Shown here in pieces: positions 18,897 through 26,254 of a DNA stretch of 64,000 nucleotides. The position numbers were made by a program, and so were the translations under genes. Origin of the DNA: Catellatospora tritici (lineage in GTDB: Bacteria; Actinomycetota; Actinomycetes; Mycobacteriales; Micromonosporaceae). The stretch is from the NCBI RefSeq assembly GCF_019083965.1, contig NZ_JAHRCY010000001.1:372001-436000 (forward strand), read 5' to 3'. The notes below the pieces were generated by a model, which did not search any database, was not told the DNA's origin, and saw nothing but the letters and a program-made list of their open reading frames with translations. Every line of letters begins with the position of its first letter. Position 1 is the stretch's first letter.

Positions 18897-19426
18897 CAAC
18901 GCGCCCCGGCGGTCTCGAGCTCAGCCATGGCCCGCTCGACGGTGCCGCGGCGACGCGCCTCGTCCTCCAGCGACTCGCCGACGATCTTCCCGGCGAGGCT
19001 GACGGCCAGCGCGCCCATCTCGGTCCGCAGCTCGCGAACGATGCTCGCGCGCTCACCGGCCAGCTGGTCGCGACCGGCCGCGATGATGCGGTCGGACTCT
19101 TCCTTGGCCTTGGCCAGCACGTCGGCACGGATGCCCTCGGCGTCGGCGCGGGCCTCGTCGCGGATGCGAGCGGCCTCGGTGCGCGCCTCGGCCAGCTGCG
19201 CCTTGTACTGCGACAGCAGCGCGGCGGCCTCGGCCTGAGCCTTCTCCGCCTTGACCAGACCGCCCTCGATGGCCTCGACGCGCTGCTGGAACATGCTCTC
19301 CATACGCGGGAACACGTACTTGGTGAGCACGAAGAGCAGCACACCGAAGGCGATGAGGCCGACGATCACCTCAGCGATCGGCACGCCGAGCACGTTGTAG
19401 GCGTGCCCTTCTTCAGCGATGTTCAT
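18896..19426 (-). CDS. atpF: ATP synthase F0 b subunit
   Basis: A 176-residue stator subunit. One transmembrane helix (PIAEVIVGLIAFGVLLFVLTKY, residues 16-37) is followed by a long charged coiled coil rich in Ala, Glu and Arg (QRVEAIEGGLVKAEKAQAEAAALL and onward). The Pro-Arg after the helix (VFPRMESM) is typical. It links the a subunit in the membrane to delta on the head. The intercistronic gap to atpE holds a strong hairpin close to the ribosome site. Confidence 0.96.
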   Translation of the reverse strand: MNIAEEGHAYNVLGVPIAEVIVGLIAFGVLLFVLTKYVFPRMESMFQQRVEAIEGGLVKAEKAQAEAAALLSQYKAQLAEARTEAARIRDEARADAEGIRADVLAKAKEESDRIIAAGRDQLAGERASIVRELRTEMGALAVSLAGKIVGESLEDEARRRGTVERAMAELETAGAR

Positions 19427-19445
19427 AAGTCACTCCCCTTCGGGG

Positions 19446-19471
19446 GTGACCGGTCGCGGGCGACCGGTCAC
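19446..19471 (-). other. perfect 12-bp intercistronic hairpin between atpE and atpF
   Basis: GTGACCGGTCGC (19446-19457) and GCGACCGGTCAC (19460-19471) are perfect inverse copies separated by 2 nt. The hairpin is 20 nt upstream of the atpF start and has no T tract. It could stabilise the atpE message or limit read-through, which would help make more c than b subunits. This role is inferred. Confidence 0.6.
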
Positions 19472-19495
19472 CGAACGTCTCGGCCTATGAACGCG

Positions 19496-19699
19496 TTACT
19501 TGACGAAGGCGAGCACGAAGCCCAGCAGGGCCAACGCCTCGACCACGGCGAAGCCCATGAACATGTAGGCACGGGTCAGGCCCGCGCTCTCGGGCTGACG
19601 GGCGGTCGCCTGGATGTAGGCAGCGAAGACCAGACCCACGCCGATGCCGGGGCCCAGGGCCGCGATGCCGTAACCGATGACGTTAAGGCTGCCGCTCAT
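19496..19699 (-). CDS. atpE: ATP synthase F0 c subunit
   Basis: A 67-residue proteolipid that forms the rotating c-ring. Helix 1 holds the GPGIGVG packing motif (residues 16-22). The polar loop is ARQPES (33-38), and helix 2 carries the proton-binding Glu at residue 54 (AVVEALALLGFV). The ribosome site AGGAGG (19709-19714) is the strongest in the operon and sits 9 nt from the ATG, fitting the many copies needed per enzyme. It is flanked by a 116-bp gap to atpB and the hairpin before atpF. Confidence 0.97.
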   Translation of the reverse strand: MSGSLNVIGYGIAALGPGIGVGLVFAAYIQATARQPESAGLTRAYMFMGFAVVEALALLGFVLAFVK

Positions 19700-19708
19700 G
19701 TCGGTTTT

Positions 19709-19714
19709 CCTCCT
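19709..19714 (-). promoter_or_regulatory. consensus ribosome-binding site of atpE
   Basis: The minus-strand AGGAGG is a perfect match to the anti-Shine-Dalgarno sequence, with 9 nt to the ATG. The neighbouring atp genes have weaker sites, so this probably contributes to high c-subunit output. Confidence 0.7.
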
Positions 19715-19815
19715 GCGTTGGACGCGTGCCAGTCACGCGCACGTTTTGGTATGTAGGTACGAACGATCTTCAGTTGTTGATCGAAAGCAAAGGTGAAGGT
19801 CGCGCCGGGCGCGGA

Positions 19816-20619
19816 TCAGTGCTCTTCGGAGATCGAGCTCTGGAAGTACGTCGCCGACAGCAGCGTGAAGACGTACGCCTGCAGGCTCAGGATGAAGAAC
19901 TCGAACAGCGTCATGATGATCGCGAACGCCCAGCTTCCCAGCGCGGCCCCCTTGAGCAGCGCGTTCTGTGCGTTCCACAGCGCGACGCCGCCCAGGGTGA
20001 ACACCAGCAGGATCAGGTGGCCGGCGAACATGTTGGCGAACAGACGGACCGACAGCGTGATCGGCCGCAGCACCAGGTTCGAGATGAACTCGATCGGCAC
20101 CAGGATCGGGTGCACCCACCACGGGACGCCGGGCTGGACGCAGGCGTGCTTCAGGTAGCCGAAGACGCCGTGCTTGCGCATGCCCAGGGCGATGTAGATC
20201 AGCCACGTCATCACCGCGAGGACGATGGGGAAGGCCAGGTGCGAGTTCGGCGAGATCTGCGCGAACGGGATGATGCTCCACAGGTTCGTCACGAAGACGA
20301 ACACGAACACCGTCGCGAGGTACGGCGCGAAGCGCACGCCCTCCTTGACGCCGATGATCTCACCGGCGATGTTGTTGCGCACGATCCCGTAGACCGACTC
20401 GGCCAGCCACTGCTTCTTGGTCGGGACCAGCGTGGGGTTGCGGTACGTCGCCAGGAAGAACACGATGACGATCGCGACGGCGATCCAGATCAGCAGTGTC
20501 ATCTTGGTGAACGCGGGGCCCCAGAAGTTGCCCTCGAGGGACGGGATCAGGCTCTTGAAGTCGAAGCTGTCCACGCTGGGAGGAAACTCCTCAGCAAGGA
20601 ACCCCGGCTGCGTAATCAA
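19816..20619 (-). CDS. atpB: ATP synthase F0 a subunit
   Basis: A 267-residue proton-channel subunit with five or six transmembrane helices. The essential Arg lies in the fourth helix (LRPITLSVRLFANMFAGHLILL). The last helix (FEFFILSLQAYVFTLLSATYF) is typical. I use the TTG start at 20619, because a GGAGG site lies 8 nt upstream and the N-terminus LAEEFPPSV matches the family. A GTG at 20574 is the main alternative. The first structural gene of the operon, it follows atpZ by 28 bp. Confidence 0.95.
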   Translation of the reverse strand: MITQPGFLAEEFPPSVDSFDFKSLIPSLEGNFWGPAFTKMTLLIWIAVAIVIVFFLATYRNPTLVPTKKQWLAESVYGIVRNNIAGEIIGVKEGVRFAPYLATVFVFVFVTNLWSIIPFAQISPNSHLAFPIVLAVMTWLIYIALGMRKHGVFGYLKHACVQPGVPWWVHPILVPIEFISNLVLRPITLSVRLFANMFAGHLILLVFTLGGVALWNAQNALLKGAALGSWAFAIIMTLFEFFILSLQAYVFTLLSATYFQSSISEEH

Positions 20620-20647
20620 CCTGTCATCCTCCGTCGATCGGGTACGG

Positions 20648-20863
20648 TCACCCGTCCAGTCTCTTCACGGTCAAGAAGACTCCGGCGGCCGTGCCGCCGA
20701 TCAACCCGATCAACAGCCCGACGTTGGGGAGTCCCAGCCACTTATCGATGAGCCATCCGACCCCTCCCCAGACCAGCATTCCGCCGAGGAGATACCCGAT
20801 GGCCGCCCAACCCGCATCGGCGCCCGCAGGTAGGGGGCGCTTCGGAGGCTGGTCATCGGCCAT
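20648..20863 (-). CDS. AtpZ/AtpI-family small membrane protein
   Basis: A 71-residue protein with two hydrophobic hairpin helices (GWAAIGYLLGGMLVWGGVGWLID and VGLLIGLIGGTAAGVFL). The first helix ends in GWLIDKWLGLP, a hallmark of the AtpZ/AtpI family. Such proteins help assemble the c-ring or transport Mg2+ or Ca2+ for the ATP synthase. The start is ATG 20863; the frame is open upstream, but family members begin near here. It is probably the first gene of the main atp transcript. Confidence 0.8.
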   Translation of the reverse strand: MADDQPPKRPLPAGADAGWAAIGYLLGGMLVWGGVGWLIDKWLGLPNVGLLIGLIGGTAAGVFLTVKRLDG

Positions 20864-20944
20864 GACGCGGCGAACAATATCAGCCACTTGGCGCAGGGAG
20901 ACAAGCGCCCCCCGGCCCACCATGGCCAAGCTCACCTTGCCCTT

Positions 20945-20972
20945 CGTGACCAGTACATACGTACCGGTCACG
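20945..20972. promoter_or_regulatory. imperfect palindrome upstream of the atp genes
   Basis: CGTGACC (20945-20951) and GGTCACG (20966-20972) are perfect inverse copies. GTAC/GTAC pairs lie inside them with one mismatch, around an ATAC centre. The palindrome is 82-109 nt upstream of atpZ, next to an AT-rich patch (20985-21030) that may hold the promoter. It could be an operator or a leader hairpin. Confidence 0.35.
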
Positions 20973-20983
20973 ACGGTCATCAA

Positions 20984-21254
20984 TGTCTAGTTCGCGTTTT
21001 GTACATATTTCAGATGTTTACTGTATCTTTTCCGCCGCTTGTCACTCCCGACATCGGCCCGCCGATTGTCACATTTCAGCCCACCCGACGCCAGAGTTCG
21101 CCACCTCGCAGCCGTCGATGGCGGCCGACGGCGCAGGTCCCGCACGACGTGGCGAAGCACACAGTGAGAACTCGTGTGCCCACAGTCAAAGATCTACATT
21201 GCTTTACTTACAGGTACCCGCTGAAATAGAGGAAACCCCTCGAACCTCCCGGCG
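20984..21254. other. gap between atpZ and the lipoprotein gene (divergent)
   Basis: No gene is supported here. The first 50 bp are unusually AT-rich for the window (TTTTGTACATATTTCAG, TTTACTGTATCTTTT) and are the most likely promoter area for the atp operon. The rest has scattered short repeats but no clear signal. Two short overlapping frames on the plus strand lack ribosome sites and family similarity. Confidence 0.5.
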
Positions 21255-21263
21255 GTGCTGAAG

Positions 21264-21728
21264 ATGCGCAAGGCGATCGCGCCCATGCTGTTGGTGCTGG
21301 TCACGGTGCTAGGTGCCGGGTGCGAGCCGCGCGGCAACGACGACGCCTCCGCAACCAAGCCGGTGCACTGCACCGTCGTGGTCGACGGCCCCAGGAAGAA
21401 CGAGGACACCGGCAAGGTCTCCGGCCAGGTCCGCTACCGCTGTGCGACGCCGGGGGCCGAGCGGCTCACCCTCAAGATCCGCATCGAGCAGCGGCAGGGC
21501 GACAGCGACAAGTGGCGCACGGTCGCCTCGAAGACCTACACGCTCAGGGGGAAGCAGACCTACGCCCCCGAGCTGAAGTACGAGGCCAAGGACGTGACGA
21601 TGAGCTGCCACGAGGGCAGCTACCGCACCGTGGTCGACTGGAGCCGCACCTCGCGCAAGGACACCGAGGGCGACAACCTGGTCAGCGGCGCCGTGCGCAA
21701 CCCGTGCAAGCCGAAGATCTTCGACTGA
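21264..21728 (+). CDS. putative lipoprotein
   Basis: A 154-residue exported protein. The N-terminus MRKAIAPMLLVLVTVLGAGC is a lipoprotein signal with lipobox LGAGC, so Cys20 would be lipidated. The mature part is a small beta-rich domain with four further Cys (VHCTV, YRCAT, MSCHE, NPCKP), perhaps two disulfides. The start is ATG 21264; a GTG at 21255 would add three residues, and neither has a strong ribosome site. No family is recognised. It is on the opposite strand to the atp genes and splits the AtpI-like gene from atpZ-atpB. Its stop abuts the convergent stop inside a 16-bp inverted repeat (21725-21740). Confidence 0.7.
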   Translation: MRKAIAPMLLVLVTVLGAGCEPRGNDDASATKPVHCTVVVDGPRKNEDTGKVSGQVRYRCATPGAERLTLKIRIEQRQGDSDKWRTVASKTYTLRGKQTYAPELKYEAKDVTMSCHEGSYRTVVDWSRTSRKDTEGDNLVSGAVRNPCKPKIFD

Positions 21729-22133
21729 TCACTTGATCAGGTCGACGTCGACGTACGAGATGCGGCTGTTCCACACGTACCAGGCGTGGCCGACGGTCCA
21801 GGCGATCGCGGCCACGCCGATCCCGAGCGCCATCGGCTTCAGCCCCGCCCAGCCCGTCTGCGCGATCCTGGCCATGACCAGGAACAGCACCGTGAACTTG
21901 ATCGCGTAAGTGGCCAGCCCCAGCGAGAGCAGCAGCTTCGGGTTGACCGAGTCCGCCCAGGCCAGGATGAAGCTGGTGAACAGGTAGCTCACCCCGACCA
22001 GCGCGACGCCCGCGAGCACGCCGAGCGCGGCCGTACCCCCGGCGGTCAGCCAGGCGACCGGGGTCGCCACCGCCGCGACGACGGCCGTGACACCGAGCAT
22101 GTACGGCAGGAACTTCAGCCGCTTCGCCAACAT
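21729..22133 (-). CDS. AtpI-like four-helix membrane protein
   Basis: A 134-residue protein with four hydrophobic helices (YMLGVTAVVAAVATPVAWL, ALGVLAGVALVGVSYLFTSFIL, LLLSLGLATYAIKFTVLFLVMA and GIGVAAIAWTVGHAWYVW). Position and architecture match the AtpI-like protein upstream of atpB in actinobacteria (Rv1303 in M. tuberculosis). I use ATG 22133, preceded by GAGGTGGC; a GTG one codon upstream is possible. Such proteins are thought to aid c-ring assembly. Here the lipoprotein gene separates it from the atp operon. Confidence 0.75.
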   Translation of the reverse strand: MLAKRLKFLPYMLGVTAVVAAVATPVAWLTAGGTAALGVLAGVALVGVSYLFTSFILAWADSVNPKLLLSLGLATYAIKFTVLFLVMARIAQTGWAGLKPMALGIGVAAIAWTVGHAWYVWNSRISYVDVDLIK

Positions 22134-22150
22134 CACGCCACCTCAGAGTC

Positions 22151-22205
22151 GATCATGAACCCGTGCACACGACACGCCGTCCAACCCTGCCATAAGTTCA
22201 TGATC
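22151..22205. repeat. 55-bp palindromic intergenic repeat, copy 1
   Basis: Perfect 10-bp ends, GATCATGAAC (22151-22160) and GTTCATGATC (22196-22205), flank a 35-bp core. The element is about 84% identical over 55 bp to 40036-40090. It lies between the LMW phosphatase and AtpI-like genes and may be a dispersed palindromic element. Confidence 0.8.
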
Positions 22206-22223
22206 AACTGGTAGAGAGGCTGG

Positions 22224-22838
22224 TCACGGGAGGGGGAGGAGGGTGGCGGTCAACGGGGTGAGGACGTCCTGGATCTCGTCGCCGACGCGGGTGAAGACCT
22301 GGTCGCCGCGGCCCCAGGGGTCGTCGAGGTCGTCCTTGGGTTGGGCGGGTTCGCCGTTGCGGGCGGTGGCGACCGCCGCGACCAGGGCGACGCCGCGGTT
22401 GTAGACGGCGTCGGGGGTCGGCTCGGCCGGGGGCAGCTCGGAGACGTCGACGCCGGGCAGCAGGCGGCCGAACTCGCCGAGCACGAAGGTGCGGTCGGCG
22501 GCGTCGGGGCGCAGCGCGGTGACGTAGTCGTACTGGTCGGCGGTGGCGGTGAGGATCAGATCGGCGGCCTCGATGTGCTCGGCCCGCAGCTTGCGTGCGC
22601 TGAAGCCGTCCGGCGACGCGCCCCGGGCGCGCACCTGGCGGGCCGCGGACGGGTTCATCTCCTCGTCCTCGTGCCAGCCACCGGTGCCGGCCGAGTGCGA
22701 CAACACCAGGTCCGTCCCGTCTGCGGAGCCGCCCAGCGCGGCGGCGCGCTCGGCCACGGCCCGGGTCAGCAGGCGCTCGGCCATCGGCGAGCGGCAGATG
22801 TTGCCCATACACACGTGCAGCACGGTGAACGGGGCCAT
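22224..22838 (-). CDS. low-molecular-weight protein-tyrosine phosphatase
   Basis: A 204-residue LMW-PTP. The P-loop near the N-terminus is CMGNICRSP (catalytic Cys10 and Arg16), preceded by VLHV. A loop with DDPWGRG near residue 175 supplies the general acid Asp. The middle has SHSAGTGGWHEDEEMNPSA, and FSARKL replaces the usual H-x-S/A-R-L. At 204 residues it is longer than the usual 150-165. In actinobacteria these enzymes reverse tyrosine phosphorylation in exopolysaccharide or cell-division control. The start overlaps the sua5 stop (TGATG). Mycobacteria have the lipid-linked sugar transferase wecA at this place instead. Confidence 0.88.
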   Translation of the reverse strand: MAPFTVLHVCMGNICRSPMAERLLTRAVAERAAALGGSADGTDLVLSHSAGTGGWHEDEEMNPSAARQVRARGASPDGFSARKLRAEHIEAADLILTATADQYDYVTALRPDAADRTFVLGEFGRLLPGVDVSELPPAEPTPDAVYNRGVALVAAVATARNGEPAQPKDDLDDPWGRGDQVFTRVGDEIQDVLTPLTATLLPLP

Positions 22839-23533
22839 CACGCCTCCCCCGGCCCGGCGATGTCGGGGGCGACCTCGCGCAGCTGCTCGATGTCGATCGC
22901 GCCCGCGCGCAGGACGCGGGGCCGCTCGCCGGTCAGGTCGACGATGGTCGACGGCACCGGGTTGGGGCACTCCCCCGCCTCCAGGTACACGCTGACCTTG
23001 TAGCTGAGCTGCTCACGAGCCTCTTCCGCGGTGACCGCGGCGGCCTGGCCGGTCAGGTTGGCCGAGGAGACGGCCATCGGGCCGGTCTTGCGCAGCACCT
23101 CCAGCGCCACCGGGTGCAGCGGCATGCGCACCGCGACGGTGCCGCCGGTGTCGCCCAGATCCCACTGCAGGCTCGGCGCCTGCTCGACCACGATGGTCAA
23201 CGCGCCCGGCCAGAAGGCCTCGACCAGGTCGCGGGCGACGCCCGGCAGCCGCAGCACCAGCCCGTCGAGGGTGTGCCGGGAGCCCACCAGCACCGGCGGG
23301 GGCATGTGCCGACCCCGCCCCTTGGCGCTGAGCAGGTTGGTCACCGCCCAGGGCTTGAAGGCGTCGGCGCCGATGCCGTACACCGTGTCGGTCGGCAGAA
23401 CCACAAGGTCGCCACTGGATACGGCGTCGATCGCGGCCTGAATGCCCCGGTCACGTTCGACGACGTTCCGACAGTCGTAGAGCCTCACGGTGAGCCAGTC
23501 TGTCACGCGGTTTTCATCTGGTGCGAACCGCAT
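22838..23533 (-). CDS. L-threonylcarbamoyladenylate synthase (Sua5/YrdC family)
   Basis: A 231-residue YrdC-fold enzyme that makes threonylcarbamoyl-AMP for the t6A37 modification of ANN-decoding tRNAs. Motifs are LPTDTVYGIGADAF near residue 47, the K-x-R region AKGRGRHMPPPVLV, and AVSSANLTGQAA, as in the family. It lacks the extra C-terminal Sua5 domain. The start may be ATG 23533 or GTG 23488 (VRLYDCR), the latter closer to homologues. It lies 27 bp after prmC and overlaps the phosphatase gene, matching the mycobacterial order. Confidence 0.92.
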   Translation of the reverse strand: MRFAPDENRVTDWLTVRLYDCRNVVERDRGIQAAIDAVSSGDLVVLPTDTVYGIGADAFKPWAVTNLLSAKGRGRHMPPPVLVGSRHTLDGLVLRLPGVARDLVEAFWPGALTIVVEQAPSLQWDLGDTGGTVAVRMPLHPVALEVLRKTGPMAVSSANLTGQAAAVTAEEAREQLSYKVSVYLEAGECPNPVPSTIVDLTGERPRVLRAGAIDIEQLREVAPDIAGPGEA

Positions 23534-23560
23534 CGTGCGGCGGGCGTGACGCGTCGCTGA

Positions 23561-24403
23561 TCAGGCAGTGGCCCCGCCCGAGCGCACCGCGGTGGTGAAG
23601 CGGGGCCGCCCGGCCAGATCCGGGTGCGTCATGATCTCGGTGAAACCGTCGGACAGCAGCTCGCGCATGGCGTCGGTGTGCGTGTCGTCGTGCTCGATGC
23701 CGAGCTGGCCGCCCGGCCGCAGCACCGCCGCCGAGCGGGTGACGATCACCGGGATGAGCTCCAGTCCGTCGGGTCCGGCGAAGACCGCGTCCTGCGGGTC
23801 GTGGCCGACCTCCGGGGGTACGGCCACCGTCGACGGCACGTACGGCGGGTTGCACAGCACCAGGTCCACCGCCTGCGGCAGCGCGACGTCGCGCACGTCC
23901 CCCTCGACCACCACCACCCCGGTGCCCTCGACGTTGCGCCGCAGCCAGGGCAGCGCGCCCTCGCCGCGTTCGACGGCATAGACGCGCGCGTCGGGGCGGG
24001 CGTCGGCGACGGTCACCGCCAGCGCCCCGGTGCCGCTGCACAGGTCGAGCACGGTTGGCACGCGTACCTCGCGCAGCGCCTCGACCCCCCACCGGGCCAG
24101 CAGCTCCGTCTCCGGACGCGGGATGAACACGCCCGGCCCGACCAGCAGATCCCGCCCCAGAAACGGCGCGGTGCCGGTGAGGTGCTGCAACGGGATCCGC
24201 TGCGCCCGCAGCTCCACCAGCCGGTCCAGCACCTCGGCCTGCGCGTCGGTGATCTCGCCGATGAGCAGCAGCGCGCCACGCGGCACGCCCAGCACGTACG
24301 CCGCCAGCAGCTCCGCGTCGACGCGCGCGGAGTCCACGCCCGCCTCCGCCAGCCGGGCCGCCGCCCGCCGCAACCGCATCGACAACGTGCCCGCTCCGCT
24401 CAT
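23561..24403 (-). CDS. prmC: peptide chain release factor N5-glutamine methyltransferase
   Basis: A 280-residue SAM-dependent methyltransferase that modifies the GGQ glutamine of release factors. The N-terminal helical domain is followed by IPRPETELL near residue 95, the SAM motif DLCSGTGALAV and the catalytic NPPYVPS. Its substrate, RF1, is encoded by prfA 4 kb away. The two genes are adjacent in most actinobacteria but are here separated by an exporter cassette on the other strand. The C-terminal RFTTAV is normal. Confidence 0.95.
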   Translation of the reverse strand: MSGAGTLSMRLRRAAARLAEAGVDSARVDAELLAAYVLGVPRGALLLIGEITDAQAEVLDRLVELRAQRIPLQHLTGTAPFLGRDLLVGPGVFIPRPETELLARWGVEALREVRVPTVLDLCSGTGALAVTVADARPDARVYAVERGEGALPWLRRNVEGTGVVVVEGDVRDVALPQAVDLVLCNPPYVPSTVAVPPEVGHDPQDAVFAGPDGLELIPVIVTRSAAVLRPGGQLGIEHDDTHTDAMRELLSDGFTEIMTHPDLAGRPRFTTAVRSGGATA

Positions 24404-24471
24404 CCGATCACCGTATCCGCAGACGGGAAACCGGTTGCCTCCGACGGCAGCTATTGGCGAGGGTGACCGGC

Positions 24472-25470
24472 ATGGCGTTGGTGGAAGCCCAAGGGCTGAC
24501 GAAGATCTTCCGTCGGCCGCAGAAGGATCCGGGCCTGCGCGGCTCGCTGAAACACCTGGTGCGGCCCAGATACCAGGATTTCACCGCGGTGGCCGGGATC
24601 GACCTGGCCATCGAGGCGGGCGAGTCGGTGGCGTACGTCGGCCCCAACGGCGCGGGCAAGTCGACCACGATCAAGCTGCTCACCGGCATCCTGGTGCCCA
24701 CGGCGGGCACGGTCCGGGTGGCGGGCGCGAACCCGCACGTGGACCGCATGGCCAATGCCCGCAACATCGGGGTGCTGTTCGGCCAGCGCACTCAGCTGTG
24801 GTGGGACCTGCCGGTCCGCGAGTCGCTGAACCTGCTGCGCGACATGTACGACCTGACTCCCGCCGCCTACCGCGAGCGCCTGGACCGGCTCGACGCCGTC
24901 CTCGACCTCGGCGACCTGCTGCCCGTGGTGGCCCGCAAGCTGTCGCTGGGCCAGCGCATGCGCGCCGACCTGGCCGCCGCGCTCCTGCACACCCCGCGCA
25001 TCGTGTACCTCGACGAGCCGACGATCGGGCTGGACATCTCGGTGAAGGACAAGGTGCGGCAGTTCCTGCGCGAGCTGCGCGCCGACGGCACCACGCTGAT
25101 GCTGACCACGCACGACCTGGGCGACATCGAGGACGTGTGCGAGCGGATCGTCATCATCGACGAGGGCCGGATCATCTTCGACGGGCCGCTGGCGCAGATG
25201 AAGGACCGGTTCGCGCGTACCCGGCGGATGCGGTTGCAGCTGGCCGAGCCGACGCCGGTGGAGAAGGTGGCCGCGCGGCTGCCCGACGCCGAGGTGCTGG
25301 CGGGCGACGGGCCGCAGGAGGTGACGGTGGTGTTCGACCGGTTCACCCATACCGCGGGGCAGGTGATCGCGGCGGTGCTGGACGTGGTCGAGGTCGGTGA
25401 GCTGCACCTGGACGAGCCCGCGATCGAGGACGTGGTGCGCAAGGTGTACGCCGGGGAGCTGCTGCGATGA
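24472..25470 (+). CDS. ABC exporter ATP-binding protein (viologen-exporter-like family)
   Basis: A 332-residue ATPase. I use ATG 24472, preceded by GAGGG at 8 nt; a TTG upstream would add six residues. Walker A is GPNGAGKSTTIK and the Q-loop region is FGQRTQLWWDLPV. The signature LSLGQRMRADLA and Walker B IVYLDEPTIGLD are those of the ATPases that pair with DUF990-type permeases. The H-loop is TTHDLGDIEDVCER. Close relatives in cyanobacteria export viologens. It forms an operon with two permeases (ATGA overlap) and is divergent from prmC. Confidence 0.87.
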   Translation: MALVEAQGLTKIFRRPQKDPGLRGSLKHLVRPRYQDFTAVAGIDLAIEAGESVAYVGPNGAGKSTTIKLLTGILVPTAGTVRVAGANPHVDRMANARNIGVLFGQRTQLWWDLPVRESLNLLRDMYDLTPAAYRERLDRLDAVLDLGDLLPVVARKLSLGQRMRADLAAALLHTPRIVYLDEPTIGLDISVKDKVRQFLRELRADGTTLMLTTHDLGDIEDVCERIVIIDEGRIIFDGPLAQMKDRFARTRRMRLQLAEPTPVEKVAARLPDAEVLAGDGPQEVTVVFDRFTHTAGQVIAAVLDVVEVGELHLDEPAIEDVVRKVYAGELLR

Positions 25471-26252
25471 GCGCGTACCTGTCGTTGTGGCGGATGTCGA
25501 CCCGGCGGATCATGACGTACCGGATGAACTCCCTGCTCTCGTGGCTCGGCGGCGGCCTGTACCTGGCCTCGTCGCTGGCGGTGTGGCACGCACTGCTGGC
25601 CGACGGCGAGATCGGCGGCTACGACTGGCCGCACATGAAGACGTACCTGCTGGTGGGCTGGGCCTCGGCGGCGATCGGCTCGGCGTACGGCGACTGGTGG
25701 ATGGCCGAGCGGATCCAGACCGGGCAGGTGGCGATCGACCTGACCAAGCCGATCGACTACCAGTGGGCCCGGTTCAGCGAGCACATGGGTGGTCTGGCGC
25801 TGGAGTTCACGGCGATCGCGATCGCGGGCGGCGGCATGATCGTGCTGACCGGCGGCATCCCGGTGCCGACGGTGGAGCAGGCGCTGCTGTTCGCGGCCAG
25901 CTTCGCGATGGTGCCGCCGCTGAAGTTCACCATCGCCTACTTCACCACCATGACCTGCTTCTGGACCCAGAACTTCATGGGCGTCTCCTGGGCCAAGGAC
26001 GGGCTGGTCACCCTGTTCAGCGGGGCGATGATCCCGCTGGCGCTGCTGCCCGCGTGGCTGGGCGGGCTCGCCTCGGTGCTGCCGTTCGCGAGCCTCACCG
26101 CCACCCCGGCGGCGCTGCTGCTGGGCCAGGCGAGCGGGCTGGAGGCGCTGCGGCTGCTGGCGGTGCAGGCCGCCTGGGTGCTGGCGCTGTGGTGGGCGGC
26201 CCGGCTGGTGTGGCGGCGCGCGCTGCGCGCCCTGACCGTCCACGGAGGCTGA
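25467..26252 (+). CDS. ABC-2 permease, first subunit
   Basis: A 261-residue membrane protein with about six helices (LLSWLGGGLYLASSLAVWHALL, TYLLVGWASAAIGSAYGDWWM, LRLLAVQAAWVLALWWAARLVW). The cytoplasmic N-terminus RMSTRRIMTYRMN and the ERIQTGQVAIDLTKPIDYQW loop are characteristic of the two-permease exporters of this family. It overlaps the ATPase gene by 4 bp and is 2 bp from the second permease gene, so the three subunits are made together. Substrate unknown. Confidence 0.83.
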   Translation: MSAYLSLWRMSTRRIMTYRMNSLLSWLGGGLYLASSLAVWHALLADGEIGGYDWPHMKTYLLVGWASAAIGSAYGDWWMAERIQTGQVAIDLTKPIDYQWARFSEHMGGLALEFTAIAIAGGGMIVLTGGIPVPTVEQALLFAASFAMVPPLKFTIAYFTTMTCFWTQNFMGVSWAKDGLVTLFSGAMIPLALLPAWLGGLASVLPFASLTATPAALLLGQASGLEALRLLAVQAAWVLALWWAARLVWRRALRALTVHGG

Positions 26253-26254
26253 CG

